From positions 1,380,570 to 1,444,569 of the forward strand of contig VYZI01000169.1 in assembly GCA_013397695.1 (NCBI GenBank): a DNA stretch of 64,000 bases, given 5' to 3'. The notes beneath the pieces were generated by a model. It did not search any database. It was not told the origin of the DNA and was given only the letters and a program-made list of their open reading frames with translations. Below are positions 51,301 to 63,300 of the stretch, piece after piece (the stretch's first letter is position 1; every line of letters begins with the position of its first letter). The DNA comes from Centropus unirufus. Lineage: Eukaryota > Chordata > Aves > Cuculiformes > Centropidae. The translations under genes and the position numbers were made by a program.

Positions 51301-54300
51301 CCAAGATCAAAGAAAAAGTAAAAGGGGTTTTGCTGACAAGGATGGGCTTTCAGTTGTTCGTTCTGTGCAGGCTTCTTAAGAAGACAAGAATACATTTCAT
51401 TTTCAACTGAAAAGAGGATTGCTTGGAAGGAGTGAAAAATGTTTGTGCTTTATTTTGATGCTCTTTTAGGTTAACTTCTTTTTTTAAAAAAAGCATTACT
51501 GACACTGCCCACAAACCAGTGTCCCTGAATCAAAAAAAGGTTGATATTTAAAGACAATCAGATTCCTGGAGTGACTACTGTGTTTAGGTGTAATTTACAT
51601 CTTTTCTGACAAGGTTCAGCTTCTTAGCTCTGTTTTGGGAGGATTTACTTTGGAATGTGAAAGACTGATTCAGATCTCCAGATCTCCCCTTCCCATGTCT
51701 TGTAGACCCCAAGTGTCCTCACTGTCAAACCACAAGGAATTCTGAATCACGGTCTTATTTTTATTTCTAGTCAAGCTGTTTCCCTTGGTACGAAACAATT
51801 GTCTACCTGAGTATGTCCAACAGCTCTGTCTGCTCTGTGCCCTGATAACTACCCATCAAATCACCCTGGTCTGAGATTGTTCAAGGTTGTTTATCCGCTC
51901 TGGTGAGAGCAAACTTGGAGTTCTGTGTCTTGTCTGGAATCCCCAGCATAAGAAGGATATAGATCTGTTGGAGTGAGTCCAGAGGAAGCCACGGAGATGA
52001 TCGAGGGCTGGAGCACCTCTGCTGTGAGGCCAGGATGAAAGAGCTGGGGTTCTCCAGCCTGGAGAAGACCCTGGGGGTGCCTTAGAGCAGCTTCCAGTGC
52101 TGAAAGGGGCTCCAGGAAAGCTGGGGAGGGGCTTTATACAAGGGCCTGAAGTGACAGGACGAGGGGGAATGGCTTTAAACTGGAAGGGGGTAGATTGAGA
52201 GTAGGCATAAGGAAGAGATTCTTTACGCTGAGGGTGGGGAGGTCCTGGCCCAGGTTGCCCAGGAAAGTCATGGCTTCCCCATCTCTGGAGGTGTTCAACG
52301 CCAGCTTGGATGGGGCTTGGAGCCCCCTGATCCAGGGGGAGGTGTCCCTGCTGGATGGGCTTTAAGGTTCCTTCCACCCCAAACCATTCTGTGATTCCAA
52401 GTTGTATAAAATTAAGTTTTGATTCTTCCAAATTTGTGTTCTGCAACTGTTGCTGCTCTTAACCAAAGGAACACAAAGATGACATTTTCTGCAAATTTTG
52501 CTTTTTAAAAAAAAATCCCAGGCACAGGCATCCATCCAAAGATCAATTATGTTCACAGATTCACTGCAGCACTGTGGTCCACATGAAAGAACATGCCCGG
52601 CGGTCTCACACAAGGGTGCTCTTCTACCTTTTAATTCATGCCATAGAAGCATTATGCAGCAAGCCTGGTGCTTGTAAGAGACTTTCTAGGGTGTTTGGTT
52701 TTAAACAACTAAACAGAGGCTGTGAATGGCACAGTTGTAAGCTGCCACTTATAAAAAATGATTTTTGAAAGCTGCTGCCCAGACTAAGAGGTGATTTGTC
52801 TAACCCTGTGATATAGAGTTAATTAGAAAAAAGCATCATGGCTAATAGCTTTTTAGAACCACTCTAAAACCCTCGCAGAGAGGAATATTATGCTACTGCA
52901 GAGAGCCATGTGTTTTACCACTCTCCCTGAAACATACAGATCAGAGAAAACTTCTTAATGTTGACTTAAATTACCAACATTTAGTGTAAATTAGTCAAGC
53001 TCACTGATACATATTTACAGTTGCTAAGGAACTGATTATGACAGGGAGGTTGGCTGAAAAAACAAGTAGGTATTTCCTATCCCTAATTTATTCTACAACA
53101 TTTGCGTGATTAAAGTCAAGTTTCTTAATCCAGTGATGGGTTTGAAAATGTTCTGGCTTTATTTGGGGGTGAATTTTGCCATTAGATTTTAAAAATCCAC
53201 TATGGAGGTTGCGAATTAAGGCAGTTTTGTTAAATGTGATCTATATTAGTGCTTAGAGGAATGAGAGGTCTTGATCGCCAATAGTAACTAAAATAAATCA
53301 ATGTGTAGTTGCAGGGCTAACATGATACTGTCTTTAGTTTTGTGAAAAATACCAGTTAAAGTGTCTACTAGGATTGTTAGGTGCTACCTATCCTGTTTTT
53401 ACTAATCAGCCATTAGAGGGCAATATTTGTACGCACACATATAGGCACAGGGATACTACCCTACATATATACGTATATATGTAAGTTCAAAGATTATTTT
53501 CCCCAAAAAAATCAATGGCAGAAGACTCTCATTGAGGTAAATTAAAAACTAATTGCTTGCTTAACTGCATTCAGGTTTTTTCCAAGGGTTGTCAGAGTCC
53601 TGAGTTTTCAAGGAGACCCGGGCATTTAAAGCTGTGATGAGATTAAAAGCGAGCTGACTTTGAGGTGACTGGGTAGGTCAAGCACAAATCTACACGGACT
53701 TTTTTATTATCCTGCCATTGGAGTGGTTTGAAATACTTATTACTAAGGATCTTATTGTTTCATGACTTCTTTTCTTGCTCTTTGGGTGTTGAAAAGCTGC
53801 TGACGCTGGAGTTTATGACAGAAAATACGAACAATTAACTATTGCCCTTTTGTACTTCTTTGGGCACGGTAAGCACTAAAGCTTCATCCTCTGTAAAGTT
53901 CTGTAGTTATCTGAGAATGAAGGCTGTAATTCTGCTCGAAACACCATGGGCAGAGTGGGCATCGCTTTATTTTGTAGCCTAGATCTGGAGAACAAATGAC
54001 AAATGATGAAGAGAGAATTATTAAATATGTATACTTCCCATGGAGCATCCAGCAAAACCAAGCGTATGCTGAATTGCAGCAAGAATAATTCTGACGAACT
54101 ACTGCAATGGAGAAAAGATTCACAACTGTACTTCCCGTTTTCATAGGGCTGCTGTTCTTTTATAGAATTATACTGGCACTTTTTGCTCCTTGTTTTCTTA
54201 TAAATGTATATTATACTGTAAACTTAGGAACCTTTTTATTTATTCATGAGGTAGAATTTAATATGGTGATGATTTCTAGCTTTTATGAGTTGCGTCTTAC

Positions 54301-57300
54301 ATAGTGTGGCTGTAATGGTGATGGCAGCGATTCTGTGTTGCGGTGGTGGGGTTTTGTTTTTTTTAAGCTAACTTATATGAGCACAGCCACTCTAATCATA
54401 TCCTGGGTTATTCATCCTTTATTCAGTGTTTGCATCATGCTAATCACTAACGCTTAGCGCAGAAAGTCTGTTCATTTCCCAAATCATAAAGTAAGGCAAA
54501 GCAGGGCAATTCTTTTCATTTCAAGTGTCTAGAAAGAGTTGTAGAAGAAAAGCGGTGTTGTCGTCCTCAAAACCTGTTTTTGCTTTAAACTTAGGCATAT
54601 GGCTATAATTACAGTCAAAGCATAATTTGGCAGTGGTAGCAGAATGAAACTTAAGCAGATTGATGTTACACTACGGTAATTCGAAAGAAGCTTTGTTGCA
54701 TTTGTGTTGTGGTGTATAATCATAATAACCAGTGCTGCGGATTAATAAAATCTCCTTGTCGCTAAAAATAAGGAGGAAATAATTGGTGAGATAGAGTTAA
54801 CTTAACAGATGACTATAGTCAGCATCCTTTCAACCTAGAAATGGGAATGTGAAGGTCACCCCCATCTCCGATGACAAACGTGGAACGTTTTGTTGGTAAA
54901 CAAATTAATCTTTTGAAAGGTCACCATTTGTTTGAAGTTTTTATCCAGTTCTTGTCATCTGGAATTGGAGATTGACTGTCATCTTGCTAGGCAGGGGTGC
55001 AGCTGAAGCTGTTTCTGTAGATATCAGCATTCCTCGACAAAACCCGGTGCCTGATTGGGATTCTATGGGCTGCTGGTTCACAGCTGTCTCCGGACAGGAA
55101 TGCAGGCCCACCCCTGAATTCCAATAAGTTACTCCTGCATATTCTCCCTCGTGGAAGCTGGCCCTTTGCCCGCAAGTAAAATGTAGTGTGGTTCCAGCCA
55201 GCAGTTATCTTCCTGACTTCCTTCTGTGCTGCTTCTGTCGCCTTTCTCAAAAAGCAGATGTGGGATTCGCCCAAGTTCCCCATCGATTCCCTCTCACACC
55301 TGTGAGGGCAGAATTTTGAGAGGGGTGAGTTTCTTGGAGACGTAGCAGTGGGCAATCAAAGGACCAAAGCTTTTCAAAACACGTGGAGAAGTGACAGTTC
55401 AGATCTATCTCTGCTTCCCTTAAGAGCTTAAAGTAGGTAAGGGTAACATGTAAGACCTGTTGTTAAAGGTGCCTGTTCGCTTGAAATTGAAGGTTTAGTG
55501 CAGAGATTTCTGTTGAAATTGGATTTTATTTTCTGTAGGTAAACAAAATCTGAAGAAAACAGTATGTATGTATGATACATACAATATATAATGACTATCT
55601 TAGTATTACAACTAAGGGAAACTATTAATCATGAGGTAGATGAAATGCTGGACTGTGTAAATTGGAATGACAAGGACAAACTTTAATTTCCTATACAATT
55701 TTTCTACTCAGAAATTTTCTTGACTAAAAAGACAGTCATAAAAATTGTTCCATCCTTACTATCAAGCGCCACTGTTTTCTGATATTTACTTACAAAATCT
55801 CATCTATTGCATTTTCCTGGTTGACAAACTGTGTTTTTGATACATGACAGTACTCATCTTTTTGCTGCTTTCAGTAGTAGCCTCTACTCTTTTACTGGGG
55901 GGAAATAATAAACATGCTTTAAAAAAAGTTGTAGTTAAATATTGCTGTCTAGGTAAAAAGAAAACAAATAGAGAACTAATTGGAAAATCCCTATGGTGTT
56001 CCAGTGAGTGCCCTATTTAAAATGAAGCAAAAGGGGAAAAAATCAAGTGGGAGAGGTTTATCCACAGGAGGAAAACACTTTAGAAAGGGTAATAGAATTG
56101 TTTTTCTTGTGTCCCAGGTTAATTACACTCAGAAGCACTTAAAATGAAAAAATAGTTTTTCAGCACACTCCAAGCCTATCAGGAGCTAGTAAACCTCAGT
56201 CTGCAGCAGGTTCTGTGCTCCCTTCCGACCCTACGGAACTGAACTTTAAAAGTACCCGTGATGAAGCAGGCTGTGTGCTGCCCAATAATCCTTGTAGCAA
56301 ACTTCCTCAGAGGACATTCTTCAAGCCCAGAGATCTTTAAGGTTGCGGTAGCGGTTATGGTTGCCTGGGTTCTGCTGGGGAGGGAGCAGGTGAGGCACCT
56401 CCAGGTCAGCGTTGTATTGGGATGCAGTTCTTCCTTCCATGCTGGTTTGGAGCTGCGTACCCATTCCTAGACATCAGGAGGAAATCCTTCGCTATGGGAG
56501 TCAGTTGCCCAGGTTGGCCAGTGAAGTCGTGGCTGCCCCATCCCTGGATGTGTTCAAGGCCAGGTTGAGGACCCAGATCGAGTAGGAGGTGTCCCTGCCC
56601 ATGACCGGGGGTTGGAACTGGCTGGGCTTTGAGGTCCCTTCCAACCTAAACCATTCTGTGATTCTACATTGCAAACTTTAAACTGCTAGTTCGGAGCTGC
56701 CAGTTATGGGATTAAATTCCCTCGGTTCTGTTTTTATTCAATAAAAGCTGTAGGTGAGAGTAAAGGTTTTAAATTGCACTGACATAATATACAAGTTTTT
56801 ACATATCTTTTTAAGTTAAAACACTGAATAATGGTAATAAAACAATTCGGTAATGCTAAAAGCAAACCTTTTTCTTGCAGTACTTAATACTATTTTTAAG
56901 GTCCTGCTGTTGTAATTGAGGTAGCTTAATTTCAGTGAAAATAACTGAAGGATGAAAGTGTTCTGTCAAATCTCACTTTGATATCTCAACGAAGTCTGCC
57001 AGAGGGCAGCCAGTGCAGCAGGTGGGATGCAGGAAGAGCAGTGCACAGGCTGGGTGGAATTCTCCTAGGTCACTGGTTTGGGTCAGCTCTGTGGCTTCAT
57101 TCCTGCCTGCACAGGTCAAGCCCAGTGGCACTGCACAGTGTAAAGGAGTTTAAACTGCACTACAGTCGCATCTGTCCTCACTTTCGTGTGACACTTGTCA
57201 TGGACTTCATAGGAATTAAAGGATATAGCAAGGAGAATTAAATATTTATCTAGAGTTTTTTAGAAAAATAATAGAACCTCTAAGGTGCTTTTGAACCCAT

Positions 57301-60300
57301 ACACCCACCTGAACGGCTTTTGCTTTGTAGCTTAATCCACCTCTGGGAACACAAATGAAATACATATGATAAACAGCACTATGTAACATAGCAAAACTCC
57401 TGGGATTAAAACTAAGATAAAAGTGACCAATAGTAAAATCAGTGCTGTTTTACCAATACAATAGCCTGATAAGAGTCCCTACTTAATTAAATTGCTTCTT
57501 TTTGATATATATTTTTGTTTTCTACTCAACAAACTGCTGGGGCTGAGTGTGAGTAAAAAAGTGTGGTTTATTATTCCCTTTTCTCAATATCAACTCACTT
57601 ATATGCCAGATGGTATAAAGTTAATCTTTGTTATATGTTTATTGCTATTTGCTTGGAACACGAGGCCATGAAGATTCATACACCTCGATCCCTTGAAGCA
57701 TAATGCTTCCTAATGGCCACAGCAAAAATAAATGCCTATCATTTCTCTGAAAGACTCTCTATTATGATAAAGCAGATACGTTTTCTGTCTCCCTAATGTC
57801 TCTTGTGGACAGTGTTATTACACAAATTGGGAGGGAAAATTATACTAGTTTGTTTTGATCGATCTCATTTCCCTATTGGGTTTATAAGCAGCTTTTTAGA
57901 ATTGTGTATCCCTTTCTAGAAAGCTGATGGATGAAGTTATTCACTAATTAGGGGACACAAGAGTGCTCAAAGATCCCAATCACTGCCTGGATCCTGTTGT
58001 ACTAAAAGCTGTACGCAAGCATGATAATTTAAACTTACTGTTTTAAACCAAGTCCCAGTGTGGGTCTTGAGCAAGAAATTTTTCATCATCAACCTAGAGC
58101 GGTGGTGGCTGCCCCATCCCTGGAGGTGTTCAAGGCCCTTAGGTGTCCGTAAGGGAGGTGTCCCTGCCCTTAGCGGTGGGTGGGACTGGATGGGCTTTGG
58201 GGTCCTTCCAGCCCAAGTGATTCTATGTGCTCTATAAAAGAGGTAAATACCATTATTCCCAGTTCAATATTTCCTAGCTTTTTGATTTTGTGTATTTAAT
58301 ATTATTTTAAAGTAATTATCATTCATAATGATTTTTTTTAAAAGTCAGGGGCAGCACATGGAACACCTTGTGTTCTGTATGTCTCACCAGTAAGGTTCAA
58401 ACACTGCGCTCCAGTGTAAGAGCTTTTAACCCTCAGACTAATGCAGTAACTGCTAACAGATATCACTCATGAACGCATGGAACAGTTTTTTAATTGGGCT
58501 TCACAGCTATTTAGTGACTAAAAATAAGACTGTGGCATCTTGAGGTCCCCTCCACATTGGGAGGGAGATGTGCCCTGTTACACACAAAGCTGCCTGCTTC
58601 CTTTTCCCCAGTCTGCCCCAGTTTCCCCTTAGCCCCATTTTCATCTTGTCTCTGTTCCTCGTGATTGTCTTCTGAGGCTGCTCCCACCACTTGTCCTACT
58701 CCGATCTGCCTGGTTTTCTGCCAGGCTCTTTGTCCAGCCTGTCCTAATGCTCTTCCTAACCCTGCTGCCTCTAGGTGGTTTTCCTTGTCCAGACTGCCAG
58801 CTGGCTTCCATGTCTGCTCAGACCCAGTATGCCCCTCCAACTACCTTTTTTCTACTTGAGGTTGATAACACATTTCCACCTGTGTTGGCACGTATTTACC
58901 CTATTTATTCAAATGTAGTCACTTCCTTCTTGTGCCACCTGGACCCAGCATGGAAAGTCACTGGAGTCCCATTGCAGGGTTGCAGTTTCAGGGGAAGCTC
59001 TTAGTGGTCTGTATTAAAGCACACCTGGTCCCCAGGTAGTTCAGCTGCTAAACCTTTATCCGGATCTCCAAAAAGCTGTTGTCAGTGTACAGTTTGATAG
59101 AGTAGTAGTAAATATCCCTTTTGCTTCATAAAACATCTAAGCTGACTCTTTCATGTCTCTAGATTTATCTTTTCCCCCTTTTTTCTAGCATCAGCCAGGT
59201 GTGAGAAAACCATACAGTCTGAGGGTGGCTCACTGTCATCAAGTGAGAGAACTCGATGTCACTTACCTTGAAGTTGCAGGTGCTGTAAAACTTAACCCCC
59301 CTGAGTGCCTGATGCTCTCTTTCCTTAGGAGCTGAGTACAACCCACTGTAATGTGGCAGTGTGTGCGCTCCTAGTCAGAAAGAAACTGGAACTGCATAGG
59401 ATGCTGGAGAGAGGATAAAACCTTGTGTGATAAGACAGAGTTTTTGTATTTGTTATACTGAGGTGTAAGGTGGTGGTGTACTCTTCTTCCCTTTGCAAAG
59501 CTCTGTTGTGTGCGACAGTAAGTGCAGCTGTAAGACGTGGTATTGCTGTCCCGGGGTGATGTGTGTCACTGCTTGAAGTGCTGGCACTTTGAACCAACAG
59601 GTTCCAACTTCTCAGACGAGCACAGGTTGATTGGGGAAGTGTAGGAGCTTTAATCCCCACATTAGCACAGCCGGCGTGGCACACGTTTCCACATCACTGT
59701 GTCATTCCTTGCTGTCCTTGAGGAGCCCTGAAACCTCACAAGTATGTGATGCCATTCCCCAATTTGTGAGTAGATCCACATATTTTAATCCCATTGTTGT
59801 TCTTCCTAGAAAAAAAGATTTACGTATTTGAAGCATTTCCTGTTCTTAGTGTTACTTTGCCCATGTGTGCATTTTGTACACCCAAAGGCTGCTCTGTCAA
59901 GAAATACTATGTTTACACTATGCTCATTAAAATTAAGCAAACTTCTTGTGATTCTTTTATTAACCAGTACACTGATTTTTGCATAGCAGAAGTCACAAGA
60001 CATCAATTGGATTTAATTAACTTTATTTTAAATGACTAAAGTAATGATATTAGACAATACTGGAGCATGTTCAGAGTGGTAAAAGCAGTGCTTGTGCTGT
60101 TACATTATTAAATCTTAATGAAACTGTTCATAGCAGGAATTATGTTTATTATTTATTACTGCGGGAGTAGAAAAGTGTGTTTTTGCAAGTCCAGGGTTCC
60201 TCTTGGTTAAAAGAAGCCTCTCTTCTAGATGTGCAGCCAGAAGCTAATGAAAGGGCGTACAGTTGGCAGCCTCTGGGGGCTTCCTGCCTCTCACACCAGG

Positions 60301-63300
60301 GATTCTCCTTTCCCCGTGTTAGAAGAAGATACAACAAAAGGTGAGTCACAGAAGCCCGCTCGGGTGCTGTTGCCACAGGATGTATGCTATGTAAGCAGTG
60401 GTTTCGCTGTTTGCAGAAGGTATCTCACATTTTCTATGTAAAATCAAAATTTTCTGTGTAAATACTGTGATCTCAAATGTTGCAAAGGGCAGAGATGAAC
60501 TCTGGACTGCTTACTCGTGGCACCTTGCTTAGGGCATACCGAGCTCTGTTGGGCATCATCCTCCCCTTGTCAGTTATCCTGTCATTCACAGACTCCGGAT
60601 GCCACTGGGAAGAGGAATTGTGTGTGATAAGGATTCTTGTGTGACTAAATAACAGAGTCAGATTAAACAGCCATGATTAATGGTTATTGGTTATTAATCG
60701 TTCAGTCTTAACTAGATCCATGTGGGCTGTTTTAGCTATCAGTCCATATTTATGATTACGTGAGTACATTGTGTTTTAAGAGAGTTGATTCTCATCCATT
60801 CTGTGTATTGAATAGCCATTGTACAAGCACACAATTCCTCTCAGTCGGCACCATTACAATATATTTCATGTATTTATCAATTTTTATAGACAAAGTTCAC
60901 CTTCCTTGAAGGTAAATTATTGAAACATAAGAATCTTCCAATAAAAGAAAACTACTGCTTTTCTAGTTTTAATTTGAAATTAGAAGAACTTGAGTCTGCC
61001 TTTGTTTAATTCTGTCTTTCACAGAATCACAGAATTGTTTGGTTTGGAAAAGACTATTAAGGCCAAGTCTAGCTGTAAACCTCACACTCTGAGCTCCACC
61101 ACTAAACCGCATCCCTATGTGCCACACCTCTGTCTTTTAAATAGCTCCAGGGATGGTGACTCCACTACTTACCTGGGCAGCCTCTTCCAATACTTGACAA
61201 CCCATATGCAGTTTAAACCTCCCCTGACACAACTGGAGGCCATTTTCTCTTATCCTATCACTTGTTACTTGGGAGAAGAAACCAACACCTGCAAAGAGCT
61301 GTCAAGAACAAGAGTTGTACAGAGCAATAAGGTCTCCCCTCAGCGTCCTCCTTTTTGATGTAACCGATGCTCTTTCTTAACTGAGATATGCATTAATTGT
61401 TCAGTCATGTCATCTTTCAGGTGTTCTGAGCCAGACTGAAGAAAAGCTTATCCTTCCAGCAGCAAAGATCCGTGTCCAGACGCCTCTTGTTGTATCCAAA
61501 GCAGTACCTTCCCATGAATTCCACAGGCAGCACAAGAAGTCAGCTGTAGGTGAGTGCAAAGGATTGGTAACAGCCATCAAGTGCATCTCCTACTTCACTC
61601 TTCAGTGTTTATCTCAAATCTCTGTCTAATGAGCACTCAGTCAAAGTCTTTACAAATATTGAGGGAATAAAGATGTACGTGAGCATCCCATATCCTGCAA
61701 CTGAACGGGAATGAGATTTCTTAATCCCTGTAAGGATTTGGTTCCTTTTCATTTCTGAAATCCTGGTAAGTTCCTACCTGTGTGTTTCAAATGCCAAGCA
61801 CCTGAATCTGAAGATCTGACCATTGATGTTGGCATGAAGCCAGTGCCACTGTAAGTCATAACTTAAAACAGCTGATCAAGCATCTGTTTGGCCAATCTAA
61901 TTAAATGAATGACTCTTAATACATGAATATACACTGGGCGATGGGATTCTGATCTATCACATTGTGGACGTGGAACCATTGTTGCTACAGCTGCTTGTGG
62001 TGAGTGACATCAGCATGGAAAGGATCGTAAGCAAAACCAGCAAGGGGCTCAGTAGCAACCCCATAAATTTGAGAAGTTCTCCAAATGAAAAGGTTGAAAA
62101 CTAAAATTATGTGTGGAATAACCTGGAGAGCTAATATTTTGCCATCGTTATCCTAGTTGTACTATTAGCTGGCAAGTTAAGGGCCCTAGAACACTAGATT
62201 AAAAGTGAAAGCTCACCTGGACATGAGAGCAAACACCAGAGAGCCTCAATTTGATGTCACTGTTGCACTTCCTGTAAGGATGAAACCTGCTATGCATTTT
62301 TCCCTTTGGTACAGGAGAGATAAGTAGTTGGGCGGACCCTGAGAATACGGACACCATCACCTTCCCAAAGTCAAAGGAAGCAATTTATGGCACGCGTTTC
62401 TCCAGTGAAGGTAACATTGCGCTACTTGCATCCAGCAGCTTCATGGGCTCAACACAGATATCAAAGCCGGTGGGGTCGTATCCAGCTCAACTCTTGGAAT
62501 CTGAGCTGCAAATTCCCTCTCAGGTACAGGTATTAATACTAAGACCATGAGGATAGTGAGGTTTTTATTCACGTTTTTAATATTCACTTCAGCAGAGATG
62601 GTTTAGAAGTGACTGGAAATCACTGAATTGTACGGGAGGGTTTGAACCAAAGCCAGTAAGCAGTGCATATAGATGTAAGAAAGAAATATTTCGTACACTT
62701 CCTGTTTCTACTTTCTCAAGTCTTCTACCTAAATTTTTCTGCTTCTTCACAGAATCTTAGAAAATAAGTCTAGAAAGGATGTTACGAGGTTATCTGGACC
62801 TGCAGGCAGAATTACCTGTACCTGTAATGTTGCAGACAGATGTTGTTCTAACCTGTTCTGAAAACTTTCGGTGATAGCAGCTCCACAGTCTCCCTGGGCC
62901 ATCTGTTCCAGTGCTTAACCAACTATCTTTACTGTTATAAAAGAGTTTTTAAATGTCGCATCTAAATCTCCCTCACTGCAGTTAAGCAAATGTAGCATTT
63001 CCCTTTATATTTACAGAAGACTATAGGGGAGTTTGACCTTGACTGCTTAATGCTTGCTGATTGTTCTTGATCCCCATGCAAAAGGGGCATCTCTCTCCTT
63101 TTATGGTTAATTATTGTGCTCCATAGCAAACCGCCTGGAGATTTGCTTGATCTTTCCAGACTTTTTGACTTTTGTGCCACTGAGGAGATTTGATAAATCA
63201 AATCTGAAAATCAAAAAATAAAGCAAACCTGAGAAATGGAGATCAATGAGTTATTAATGTAAATAAAAAAACATTACCATTCTTCAGTGGAAGAATGCCC

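Larger units (their letters stand above)
51000..60228 (+). other. IQCH: IQCH intron 5 (9.2 kb)
   Basis: The largest intron of the window. It contains three sense CR1 copies (51862-52402, 56462-56668, 58072-58237) and AT-rich palindromes at 53462-53483 and 55566-55582. A pyrimidine-rich stretch at about 58540-58860 is otherwise unexplained. Exons flanking it are phase-compatible, but a missed phase-0 exon inside cannot be ruled out. Confidence 0.7.
60341..62314 (+). other. IQCH: IQCH introns 6 and 7 (60341-61420, 61550-62314)
   Basis: Intron 6 carries an antisense CR1 in its second half. Intron 7 has nothing I recognise. Confidence 0.75.

Noticed and set aside
51777..51830. Possible IQCH exon after the strong acceptor ttatttctag at 51776
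   Set aside because: The only sensible frame needs 2 leading bases from the previous exon, but exon 5 ends in phase 0. It also lies just before a CR1.
51856..52446. 196-codon minus open frame
   Set aside because: Antisense to the CR1 at 51862-52402, same recurring translation as the other copies.
58511..58840. 109-codon minus open frame in IQCH intron 5
   Set aside because: No recognisable family, low complexity (Gly, Glu, Lys, Gln), no splice partners. It reflects the pyrimidine-rich strand composition.
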